Source: Verrucomicrobia bacterium 12-59-8 (GTDB taxonomy: Bacteria > Verrucomicrobiota > Verrucomicrobiae > Verrucomicrobiales > Verrucomicrobiaceae). Taken from it: a stretch of DNA of 11,315 nt. The first letter of the stretch is position 1. Every line of letters begins with the position of its first letter. Where the stretch lies: positions 1 through 11,315 of the forward strand of contig NCCR01000301.1 in assembly GCA_002279765.1 (NCBI GenBank). Direction: 5' to 3'. A program made the translations under genes and the position numbers. Under the pieces are notes generated by a model. That model made no database searches, had not been told where the DNA came from, and saw only the letters and a program-made list of their open reading frames with translations. Below, in pieces: positions 1-7,415 of the stretch.

Positions 1-1
1 C

Positions 2-145
2 ATGTTTAGGCACGGAGGTGTTAAGTCACACCAGGGAATGTGGGACGAGTTAGAAAACCAAGTGGGAAGCCTTAATTTTGAACCGGATTGGCAACTGGCG
101 GAAGCCACTTTGCCACGAGTTTGGGCAAGGATGCACAAGCTCTAG
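2..145 (+). CDS. C-terminal fragment of an unrecognised protein, cut by the left edge
   Basis: An open frame enters from the left edge and ends at the TAG at 143-145. It gives about 47 residues ending in LPRVWARMHKL. The composition looks protein-like: mixed charged and aromatic residues, three Trp, and no low-complexity bias. There is no competing long frame here. The ATG at 2-4 may be internal rather than the true start, because the frame is already open at the edge. The base composition is less GC-rich than the genes that follow. I do not recognise the family, so no function is offered. The strong hairpin 65 bases downstream is consistent with this being the end of a transcription unit. 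An alternative is that this is chance open frame in spacer DNA. Confidence 0.4.
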   Translation: MFRHGGVKSHQGMWDELENQVGSLNFEPDWQLAEATLPRVWARMHKL

Positions 146-210
146 ACTCTTCATGCCGTCTTCAAGGAAGTGAATTCGCAAAGGCGTATTCAGCAGCCAT
201 GCTCGCCATG

Positions 211-253
211 ATTTGCGACGCGCAGCGGCACATGCTTGCTGTGCGTCGCAAAT
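211..253. terminator. Long inverted repeat between convergent genes, likely bidirectional terminator
   Basis: The arms ATTTGCGACGCGCAGC (211-226) and GCTGTGCGTCGCAAAT (238-253) pair over 16 bp, with a single G-T wobble and an 11-base loop. The hairpin lies 14 bases past the stop of the minus-strand aminotransferase and downstream of the plus-strand fragment ending at 145, so it could end both transcripts. No clear run of T follows the stem on either strand, so it is not a textbook intrinsic terminator. It could instead be a dispersed palindromic repeat or an RNA-stabilising 3' hairpin. Confidence 0.55.
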
Positions 254-267
254 AACCTGACGGGCAA

Positions 268-1446
268 TTAACTCTTCCCGCGCACCTCGTTCACAAACTC
301 CTCCATCAAATCCATCGCCTTCGCGATAAGATCCGGAGCAGTCGCATAGCAGCAGCGCACAAACCCTTCACCCGCACTGCTAAACGCACTGCCAGGAACG
401 ACTGCGACACTCTTCTTCTCCAAAAGCTGAATGGCAAACTCCTTGCTCGTCAACCCCGTGCTGCGGATCTCAGGGAAAACATAAAACGCCCCTCCAGGAT
501 TGAAGCAATGCAGCCCCATCCCATTGAGACGGCTCACAATCAAATTGCGCCGCTGCTCATAGCTTTGCCGCATGTCCTCATAGGCAGTCTCGCCCATCTT
601 CAGCGCCTCAATGCCCGCCATCTGGCTCATGATCGGCGCACACAGCATGCAGTATTGATGAATCTTCATCATCGCCTCACGCAGCGGCGCCGGAGCACAC
701 GCATACCCAAGACGCCAGCCCGTCATGGCAAAGGCCTTGCTAAAACCGTGCAGCAAAATCGTGCGCTCACGCATGCCAGGAAACTCCACGATGCTCTTGT
801 GCTGACGACCGTCGTAAAGCAGCTCGCTGTAGATCTCGTCGGTAAAGACGAGCAGGTCATGCTTCACCGCCAGCGCAGCAATCTTCGCCAGCTCCTCATG
901 CGGCATGATGCCACCCGTCGGATTCGTCGGAAAATTCAGCGCGATGACCTTCGTCTTCGGCGTGATCGCCTTCTCCACATCCTCCGCCATCAGCGCAAAC
1001 TCATTCTCTTCACGCGTCTGCACCACCACCGGCACACCATAAGCCATCTTGATGCTCGGTGAGTAGCTCACGTAGCACGGCTCATGATAAATCACTTCGT
1101 CCCCCGGATTCAGCACCGCACGAAACGCGATGTCGAGCGCCTCAGACACACCCACTGTCACCAGAATCTCCGTCTTCGGATCATAGGTCGTTCGGAAATG
1201 CTTCGTCACATACTCGCTGATGCCAATGCGCAGCGATTCCAGACCAAGATTCGAAGTATAGCTCGTCTGCCCCTTCTCCAGCGAACGGATCACCGCCTCG
1301 CGGATCGGCCACGGGGTTGGTTTGTCGGGTTCACCAACGCCGAGAGAAATGACATCGGTGCGACCGATGACCAGCTCGAAGAAATCGCGAATGCCGGAGC
1401 GCGGCAGATCGCGAATGATGTTTGAAATTTTGTTGTCGTATTCCAT
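268..1446 (-). CDS. PLP-dependent class I/II aminotransferase (aspartate/aromatic type)
   Basis: The 392-residue protein is a complete fold-type I aminotransferase, the usual length for the family. It shows the NPTG motif at residues 175-178, the cofactor-binding D203 and Y206 in FTDEIYSELL, and the Schiff-base lysine K237 in HGFSKAFAMTGWRLGY. It also has the substrate-carboxylate arginine R364 in GEGFVRCCYA. The N-terminal part (VIGRTDVISLGVGEPD) resembles the aspartate/aromatic aminotransferase branch also found in archaea and in Bacillus PatA. The expected reaction is cytosolic transfer of an amino group between an amino acid and 2-oxoglutarate; the exact donor cannot be read from sequence. 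The ATG at 1444-1446 is preceded by GAGAGG about 11 bases upstream, one of the few visible ribosome-binding sites here. It follows the Lrp-type regulator gene by 24 bases, so the two are probably co-transcribed and the regulator may sense its substrate. Confidence 0.9.
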   Translation of the reverse strand: MEYDNKISNIIRDLPRSGIRDFFELVIGRTDVISLGVGEPDKPTPWPIREAVIRSLEKGQTSYTSNLGLESLRIGISEYVTKHFRTTYDPKTEILVTVGVSEALDIAFRAVLNPGDEVIYHEPCYVSYSPSIKMAYGVPVVVQTREENEFALMAEDVEKAITPKTKVIALNFPTNPTGGIMPHEELAKIAALAVKHDLLVFTDEIYSELLYDGRQHKSIVEFPGMRERTILLHGFSKAFAMTGWRLGYACAPAPLREAMMKIHQYCMLCAPIMSQMAGIEALKMGETAYEDMRQSYEQRRNLIVSRLNGMGLHCFNPGGAFYVFPEIRSTGLTSKEFAIQLLEKKSVAVVPGSAFSSAGEGFVRCCYATAPDLIAKAMDLMEEFVNEVRGKS

Positions 1447-1470
1447 GACCTCAGGTTCCTCTCAGTCGGC

Positions 1471-1950
1471 TCATGGACTCACCGGCAGGCGCTCTTCATC
1501 GCCACCGGCATTCGCGAGAAACCCGCCCTCTTTGTACGCCTTCAGTTGAAAGCGCGTGGCCGTGGACAGCACACCACCCAGGGTGCTCAGCTTCTCAGCC
1601 ACAAACGTCGCCACGTCGAGCAGGTCCTTGCCTTCGACGATCACAGCCAGGTCATACCCGCCGCTCATGAGAAAACACTCACGCACCTGGTCAAATTTCG
1701 AAATACGCCGTGCCAGCCGGTCAAAGCCGCCATCACGCTCGGGTGCGATACGCACCTCGATCAATGCCGTCACCCCACGCTGCCCCGCCTTCAGACGGTC
1801 CACCACCGCACTGTATCCCAAAATCGTGCCATCGGCTTCTGCGGCGGCGATCCGTGAAGCAACTTCGGATTCCGTGATGCCCAAGGCTGCGGCCATCTCT
1901 TGATGCGAGCGCTTGGAGTTATTGTGCAGTAGTTCGATGAGCGGGTCCAT
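1471..1950 (-). CDS. Lrp/AsnC-family transcriptional regulator
   Basis: The protein has 159 residues, the normal size for this family. Residues 1-50 (MDPLIELLHNNSKRSHQEMAAALGITESEV...) form the AsnC-type winged helix-turn-helix. Residues about 65-145 form the RAM/ligand-binding domain, with the typical GGYDLAVIVEGKDLLDVATFV segment. These proteins bind DNA as dimers to octamers and respond to amino acids. I chose the ATG at 1948-1950 because family homology begins at MDPLIELL. A GTG at 2017-2019 would add 23 residues (MAVESFCFLLFKSGTG...) that do not look like family sequence. No Shine-Dalgarno sequence precedes the ATG, and a short-leader or leaderless transcript is possible. Its gene directly precedes the aminotransferase, a common arrangement for a regulator and the enzyme it controls. 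Confidence 0.88.
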   Translation of the reverse strand: MDPLIELLHNNSKRSHQEMAAALGITESEVASRIAAAEADGTILGYSAVVDRLKAGQRGVTALIEVRIAPERDGGFDRLARRISKFDQVRECFLMSGGYDLAVIVEGKDLLDVATFVAEKLSTLGGVLSTATRFQLKAYKEGGFLANAGGDEERLPVSP

Positions 1951-2063
1951 AATAGGGGCATCGATTCTAATGCCAGTCCCCGATTTGAACAGCAGAAAGC
2001 AGAAGGATTCCACGGCCACTGCACGGGCGATATACGGACCAGCCTTGAACTTTACACCTGCCC
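1951..2063. promoter_or_regulatory. Divergent control region between the Lrp-type regulator and the CCA-adding enzyme
   Basis: These 113 bases separate two divergent start codons and must hold both promoters. On the minus strand, TAGAAT (plus 1964-1969) matches a -10 hexamer at five of six positions and would start RNA only a few bases before the regulator ATG, fitting its lack of a ribosome-binding site. On the plus strand, TATACG (2031-2036) is a weaker -10 candidate for the nucleotidyltransferase. I cannot find convincing -35 hexamers for either. An Lrp-type protein could autoregulate here, but no clear operator palindrome is visible. Confidence 0.3.
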
Positions 2064-3416
2064 ATGGAACATCACCGTATGCGAGCCACCGCCATCAAGG
2101 TCATCCAAAAACTCACTCACGCCGGTCACACCGCCCTGCTCGCCGGCGGTTGCGTGCGCGACATGCTCCTGGGTCGTGAGGCCAAAGATTACGACGTCGC
2201 CACCAGCGCCACGCCCGAGCAAGTCGTCGCCCTCTTCCCCGGCGCGCAAACCGTCGGCGCGCACTTCGGCGTCGTCATCGTCCGCCTCGACCACCACCAC
2301 ATCGAAGTCGCCACGTTCCGCAGCGACGGCAGCTACAGCGACGGCCGCCGCCCCGACAGCGTCACCTACTCCACCCCCGAACTCGACGCCCAGCGCCGCG
2401 ACTTCACCATCAACGGCCTCTTCTTCGACCCGCTGACAAATCAGGTCATCGACTACGTCGGCGGCCAGGTGGATCTCCGCATGGGCCTGCTCCGTGCCAT
2501 CGGCGTGGCCAAAGACCGCTTCGAAGAAGACCACCTGCGCATGCTCCACGCCGTCCGCTTTGCCACCGTGCTCGGCTTCGACATCGAGCACGCCACCTGG
2601 GAATCCATCTGCGGCCTCGCCCCCAAAATCAAGAGCGTCAGCATCGAGCGCATCCGCGAAGAGTTCGTGAAAATCATGCTGCATCCCAACCGCGTGCGCG
2701 GCTTCGATCTGCTCGTCAACAGCGGCCTCATGGAGCAGTTCCTGCCCGAAATCCTTGTGCTGCAAGGCTGCGAACAACCACCCCAGTTTCACCCCGAGGG
2801 CGATGTCTTCATCCACACCCGCCTCATGCTCAGCCTCCTGCCGGAGAAGGTTTCGCTGCCTCTGGTCATGAGCGTCCTCCTGCACGACATCTCCAAGCCC
2901 GCCACGCAAACCCGCGACGCCGACACCGGCCGCATCCGCTTCAACGGCCACGACAAACTCGGCGCTGAAAAAACCGGCGAGATCATGCGTCGCATGAAAT
3001 TCCCCAACGACGTCATCGAGCCCACCGTCGTCGCCGTGGAAAATCACATGGTCTTCAAAGACGTGAAAAAAATGCGCACCGCCAAGCTGCGCCGCTTCAT
3101 GGCCCGCCCCTCCTTCGATGACGAGCTCGCCCTGCACCGCGTCGATTGCCTCGGCTCCAACGGCTGGCTGGACAATTACGAGTTCCTCCTCGCCAAGCGC
3201 GAAGAACTCGCCAGCGAGCCCATGCTACCGCCACGCATCATCACCGGTGCCGACCTCATCGCCCAAGGCTGGCACGCCGGCAAAGCCCTCGGCAAACTCC
3301 TCACCACCCTGCAAACCCTCCAGCTCGAAGGCACCCTCAAGACCAAGGAGGAAGCCCTCGACTGGGTCGCCGCTCACGCGCCCGTGCCCGATGTCTTCGA
3401 CGCCGTGGAGGAATAG
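2064..3416 (+). CDS. cca: Class II CCA tRNA nucleotidyltransferase / poly(A) polymerase with HD domain
   Basis: The 450-residue protein carries every hallmark of the bacterial class II nucleotidyltransferases. These are the GGCVRD helix-turn at 28-33, the metal-binding carboxylates in KDYDVAT (D42, D44), and a third acidic residue E81 in HIEVATFR. It also has the RRDFTIN motif at 111-117 and the neck/head segment RFEEDHLRMLHAVRFA at 152-167. A C-terminal HD phosphohydrolase-like domain follows, with H251, the LLHDISKP motif (H274, D275) and later NGHD. CCA enzymes add or repair the 3' CCA of tRNA in the cytoplasm using CTP and ATP. The related poly(A) polymerase PcnB looks very similar, and the HD domain favours a CCA enzyme with phosphatase-type activity. 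The ATG at 2064 fits the family start; M6 is an alternative. No Shine-Dalgarno sequence is seen. The long antisense open frame over this gene is a codon-bias shadow. Confidence 0.88.
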   Translation: MEHHRMRATAIKVIQKLTHAGHTALLAGGCVRDMLLGREAKDYDVATSATPEQVVALFPGAQTVGAHFGVVIVRLDHHHIEVATFRSDGSYSDGRRPDSVTYSTPELDAQRRDFTINGLFFDPLTNQVIDYVGGQVDLRMGLLRAIGVAKDRFEEDHLRMLHAVRFATVLGFDIEHATWESICGLAPKIKSVSIERIREEFVKIMLHPNRVRGFDLLVNSGLMEQFLPEILVLQGCEQPPQFHPEGDVFIHTRLMLSLLPEKVSLPLVMSVLLHDISKPATQTRDADTGRIRFNGHDKLGAEKTGEIMRRMKFPNDVIEPTVVAVENHMVFKDVKKMRTAKLRRFMARPSFDDELALHRVDCLGSNGWLDNYEFLLAKREELASEPMLPPRIITGADLIAQGWHAGKALGKLLTTLQTLQLEGTLKTKEEALDWVAAHAPVPDVFDAVEE

Positions 3417-3431
3417 CACGAAGGAATAGTA

Positions 3432-3453
3432 CGATAGACACTCCTGTCTGTCG
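3432..3453. repeat. Short hairpin just past the CCA-enzyme gene
   Basis: The arms CGATAGACA (3432-3440) and TGTCTGTCG (3445-3453) pair over 9 bp with one wobble around a CTCC loop. The hairpin starts 15 bases after the TAG at 3414-3416. It could terminate or stabilise the transcript, but no T-run follows. The core AGACACTCCTGTCT looks like a dispersed intergenic palindrome; that is an impression, not a search result. Confidence 0.45.
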
Positions 3454-3564
3454 ATCAGCGCCCTCGCTATCCGCCAGGCTCACACCATGCCCAAAACAAA
3501 TCGTCGCAAGCCTCGGAGTTCATCCATAAACAGCGCAAAAAACGCAGGCCCTCATCGCACACGC

Positions 3565-3600
3565 TGTCCTTTGAGTCGTTTCCGTCCTTTTTGTCCTTTC
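3565..3600. repeat. Degenerate 4 x 9 bp tandem repeat (unit NGTCCTTTN), copy 1
   Basis: Four consecutive 9-base units, TGTCCTTTG, AGTCGTTTC, CGTCCTTTT and TGTCCTTTC, fill 3565-3600 exactly. On the minus strand the unit reads GAAAGGACN. It lies between the 3' ends of the CCA-enzyme gene (ending 3416) and the DUF1552 gene (ending 3629). The same unit and the same 36-base length recur at 10931-10966. The rest of the 212-base gap (3417-3628) shows only the small hairpin at 3432-3453 and no coding signal. Confidence 0.6.
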
Positions 3601-3628
3601 GACCTGCCTCAGCACTTTCGTTGGCCGC

Positions 3629-4909
3629 CTACACCACCAGCCCCGGCAACGCACTCCCCGTACTCGACCCAAACTCATCCGCCTCAATCCCCATGCGCTG
3701 CAGCATCTGCACGAAGAGATTGCACATCGGCTGATTATTCTTCGCATCAAACGCCAGGTGCTGCCCATGCTTGAAACCACCGCCCGCAAACACCAGCGGC
3801 AGGTTATGCCAGTCATGGCTGTTGGCGTTGCCCAGGTTGCTGCCAAACAAAACCATCGTGTTGTCCAGCAGGCTCCCATTCGCCTCCTTCTTGCCCTTCA
3901 GCGAACTCAACAACCCATTCAACGCCTCAAACTCCGCGCGTTCAATTCGCTGCAACTGCTCAATCTTCATCGGATCCTGCCCATGATGCGACAGATTGTG
4001 ATGCGCCATCGTCACCCCGGCGATCAGCGGCACATCGCCCCTGCCCTGCACCAGCACCGTGATCGCCCTTGTGCTGTCCGTCTGCAGCGCCAGCGGGATC
4101 AGATCAAACAGCAGCTTCATGCGCGCAATAAGATCAGCCTCATTGTCCACGTCCGTCGGCTGCTTCGCATCCACCTTCGGCTTCGGCTTCTGCACCCACG
4201 CCTCAGACTTCAGCATCCGCTCCTCCATCTCGCGCACCGACGTGTAATACTCGTCCAGCTTTTCTTTGTCCGCCGCCCCCACACGTTTCTCAAACCTCTT
4301 CGCCTCCGCCTGCACCGTATCCATGATGCTGCGTCCTTCCTTCAGCTTGCGCATCTGATTGTTGATCTCACTGGGAGTACCATCAAGAAACAGCTTGGCA
4401 AACACCTGCGAAGGCTTCGACTGCGCCTGCACCATCACCCCGCTGCGCGTGTAGCTCTGGCTGCTCTGACCCGCCGAACTCAGCACCAGCGAAGGATAGC
4501 GCGTCTCATACCCAATCTTCTCCGCCACGAATTGATCAATCGACACCGTATTGCGAAACCCACCCAGACCCGGCCCACGCGCCGAAGTCAGCCACGTCAT
4601 CTCCGACGTGTGCCCATCCGCCCCGGCCTGATCCGGATGGCACACCCCTGAAAGCACCGTGAAATCATCCCGATGATCCTTCAACGCCTCCAGATACGGC
4701 GTCAGCGCATAGCCCCGCCCCGTCTCCTTCGGAAACAACGACGGCCCATAAATCCCCAAAGAAGCACACGCAAACACCATCCTCTTCGGTGGCGTCGCTG
4801 CCGCCGCACTCGACAGCCTCGGCATCATCGCCTCCAAAAACGGCAGTGCCAGCGAGACACCTGAACCATGCAAGAAAGCGCGGCGTGAAATAGCAGGGCG
4901 AGTGATCAT
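3629..4909 (-). CDS. DUF1552 domain-containing exported protein (Tat signal)
   Basis: The 426-residue protein matches the PVC-group DUF1552 family over its whole length. It opens with a twin-arginine signal: SRRAFLHG at 8-15, followed by the hydrophobic stretch VSLALPFLEAM. The body has family blocks such as RMVFACASLGIYGPSLFP, LSGVCHPDQAGADGHTSEMTWLT, VTMAHHNLSHHGQDP and LLDNTMVLFGSNLGNANSHDWHNLPLVFAGGG. It ends with the FGSSTGSALPGL tail. The many His/Asp positions resemble a metal-dependent sulfatase/phosphatase-like fold, but no activity is established. Tat export implies folding in the cytoplasm before secretion. It starts 29 bases after the stop of the broken DUF1592-type gene, the standard order for this partner pair, so the two were an operon. 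The gene itself is intact although its partner is damaged. No Shine-Dalgarno sequence precedes the ATG at 4907-4909. Confidence 0.88.
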   Translation of the reverse strand: MITRPAISRRAFLHGSGVSLALPFLEAMMPRLSSAAAATPPKRMVFACASLGIYGPSLFPKETGRGYALTPYLEALKDHRDDFTVLSGVCHPDQAGADGHTSEMTWLTSARGPGLGGFRNTVSIDQFVAEKIGYETRYPSLVLSSAGQSSQSYTRSGVMVQAQSKPSQVFAKLFLDGTPSEINNQMRKLKEGRSIMDTVQAEAKRFEKRVGAADKEKLDEYYTSVREMEERMLKSEAWVQKPKPKVDAKQPTDVDNEADLIARMKLLFDLIPLALQTDSTRAITVLVQGRGDVPLIAGVTMAHHNLSHHGQDPMKIEQLQRIERAEFEALNGLLSSLKGKKEANGSLLDNTMVLFGSNLGNANSHDWHNLPLVFAGGGFKHGQHLAFDAKNNQPMCNLFVQMLQRMGIEADEFGSSTGSALPGLVV

Positions 4910-4938
4910 GATGGGATGGAGTCGGGTTAAAAGGTCGA

Positions 4939-7323
4939 TTACTTGCTCAAAAACAGCGGCGACTGCACCACCGCGTGCACCAGCGAGCGCAATCCCGCGC
5001 CATCGGCTTTAGCCTGCTTCGCAATCGCCTCAACAGCATCACGATCCGCAAACTGCACGCCCGCCCCAGTGCCATAAGTGAGCAGGCTGCCAGCAAGCGC
5101 GCGCATCACCTGATCCTGCTGATCCAGCAGCAGCTTCTTGAATTCAATGATGCCCTGAAACTTGCGCCCATCCGCCAGCTCACCACTCGCATCGACCGGC
5201 AGCCCTTCCTTGTACTGCCAGATGTTCTGCCCATGCAGCTTCCGCTTCGCATTCGCACCCTTCTCATTCGAGCGGTAGTTCTCACGAAACCCGCCCAATG
5301 ACATCAAAGCTCTCCAGCGCAAACCCCGGTGGATCAATCTCCCGGTGACAGCTCGCGTAGCTCTCGCTGTCACGATGCTTCGCCAACTGCTCACGAATCG
5401 TCGTCGTGCCACGCGTATCAGGCTCGATGGCCCCCACACTCGCAGGCGGTGGTGCAGGCGGCTGTCCCAGCAAATGCTTCATCACCCACGCCCCGCGAAT
5501 CACTGGCGAGGTCACCGTGCCATTTGCCGTCACCTTCAGCACACTCGCCTGCGTCAGCACACCACCACGCGGACTCTCCTTCGGTAATGACACACGGCGA
5601 AACTGCTCCCCCGCGATCCCCGGCAGTTCGTAGTGCTCGGCCATGCGATTGTTCACCATCGCAAAATCACTGTGGATGAGATTCGTCACCGGCAGATTCT
5701 TCGCCAGCAGCTCGCTGAAAAAAGCCTCCGTCTCCGTGACCATGCCCAGCTTCAAAAGCATGTCGTATTCCCACGAAGTTCGTCACAAACGCCGCCGCCT
5801 TCGGTCCCTTCAGCAGACGCTGGGTCTGCGCTTTCAACACCGCCGGCTGGCTCAGTTGCCCCGCGCTCGCCACCTTCATCAGCTCCTCATCCGGCATCGA
5901 ACTCGTCAAAAAATACGCCAGCCTCGTGGCCAAAGCGCGGTCACTCAGCCTGCCCGGATGCTCCTCCAGCAGCAGGAAAGCCGGTGAAGTCAGAATCGCT
6001 CGCAAACCCACCCGCATGGCCTCTTCAAAGTTACGCCCTTCATCAAGCGCCTGCGTTGCAAGAGCAATGTAAGGTGCCGCTTCATCCGCATCCAAGGGCC
6101 GCCTGAAAGCACGTGCAGCGAATCCATTCAGACCACTCACAATCGCCTGCTTCACATCCGCAGGCGCGAGCTCATACCCAAGTTGCTTGCCGTCTCGAAA
6201 CTTCTTCTGCTTGTCGTTCAGCTCCGTCAGCGGCACGTCACCCAGCGCCTTCTTCACGCTCGCCGACGGCCATTCAGCAGACAGCGGCCCCTCCACCTCG
6301 ATCCACTGCATCGCCAGCCCCGTGCCTTTGAACTCAGCCGCGCCCACATTGTAAATGTTCTGCCCCTTCTTGTCGCGCCCCACGCGATCACAGTTGATTA
6401 CGATGTGCTCCGTGCCATCCAGGCGCGTCGTAAACTCAAACTCACGCGGCGTGTCCGCCGGCAGTTCGCAATAACTCAGCAGCCGCTTATGCTTGTAGTT
6501 GCTGCTATAAATCATGAGCGTCACCGGCTCGCCCTCACTTTGAAAGGCGTTCCCTGAAATCTTGATGCGGTAGTTACCCGGCCCCGGCAGGCGGCACTGC
6601 TTCAGCCCCACCAGATAGTCCCCCGTGGTAAACATGATCACCTCCTTGTCGTTCTCGCGAAACATCACGCGATGCCCGCTCTTCGGATTCGTCTTGTCAG
6701 ACAAAGTGCCGGCCGGTGTATCCAGGTTTTTGCGGATCCCCTGCTCGTTCTTATAGCTGTAACGCTGCTTGATCCCCACCGGCCGCTTGCTCAGCACAAT
6801 CGCCGCATCCAGCGCCGCATCCGCAGCCTCCAGATACTTCTCGATCTGCAGTTGTGAAAAGCGCAGCCCCTCCGCCACCGTGTCAAACCCATGCAGCGGC
6901 GTGTCTTCCGGCAAAATATTCTTCAGCGGCAGCGAGATGCCCAGCAGATCATGCACGGTATTTTCATACTCCGTGCGGTTCAGCCTGCGCAGCACAGTGC
7001 GCCCATTTTTTGTCTGCTGCGCCAGTTCGTGATCCCGCAGCGGTGTCTTGATCGCCGTCTGGAAAGTCTGCAAAGCCGCAGTCTCAGGCCGGGGCTTCTT
7101 CGCGGGCGGCATCTCACCCTTGCTCACACGATCATAGACCTTCACCCAGCGTTCAAAATTCTTCCGCTCCTCCGGCTTGAACGACAACGCGGTCAAATCC
7201 AGCCCGCCTTTCTTCACATCGCCATCATGGCACTCAGTGCTTCTCCAAGAAGGGAGTGACAGGCGGCAGGGGTGCAGCACCCACCGTGCAGGAGAGAATG
7301 GAAAAGACAAGGAGGCGTGTCAT
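4939..7323 (-). pseudogene. Broken PSCyt1/DUF1587/DUF1595/DUF1592/DUF1588/DUF1585 protein gene
   Basis: Family similarity runs continuously from 7323 to the TAA at 4939-4941 but crosses frames three times. The ATG at 7321-7323 starts a signal peptide (MTRLLVFSILSCTVGAAP) whose frame stops at 7234-7236. The main frame resumes at ECHDGDVKKGG (7235 downward). In order come PSCyt1 (to about 7080), DUF1587 (about 7007-6800), a carbohydrate-binding-like middle part, DUF1595 (about 6150-5970) and DUF1592 (about 5960-5690). Around 5770 the frame changes with about 20 residues missing. DUF1588 follows (about 5690-5380, [20 protein letters not shown]). One extra base near 5294-5296 puts DUF1585 (about 5190-4940) in a third frame. 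An intact version would have about 815 residues. The CxxCH of PSCyt1 is destroyed and the second reads YASCH instead of CASCH. These proteins are thought to be secreted or surface-bound, possibly haem-binding, and are usually paired with DUF1552. Whether the damage is real or an assembly error is unresolved. Confidence 0.85.
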
Positions 7324-7415
7324 GGTTGTGACAACAGAAGGCACCAGAGAGTGCGCCTGCATCCTTAAACACGCAAGCATTCCGCTTTGTTGCATCCGCT
7401 CCTCATGGGGGGCGG

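Noticed and set aside
1951..2019. N-terminal extension of the Lrp-type regulator from the GTG at 2017-2019
   Set aside because: The added residues show no resemblance to the family, which begins at the ATG at 1948-1950.
2052..3137. Long minus-strand open frame of 361 residues opposite the CCA-enzyme gene
   Set aside because: It is low-complexity in A, G, D, E, V and H, the mirror of a GC-rich codon pattern, and lies wholly under a gene with clear catalytic motifs.
3758..4651. Plus-strand Arg/His/Leu-rich open frame of 297 residues opposite the DUF1552 gene
   Set aside because: It is a shadow of the opposite strand with extreme R/H/L content and no domain.
5282..5761. DUF1588 piece as an independent small gene
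   Set aside because: It continues the family alignment of the preceding frame, lacks its own signal peptide or ribosome-binding site, and ends at a one-base frameshift.
4939..7323. Programmed frameshifting as explanation for the frame changes
   Set aside because: Conserved residues are missing at two of the three breaks and no slippery heptamer is seen there, so damage or assembly error fits better.
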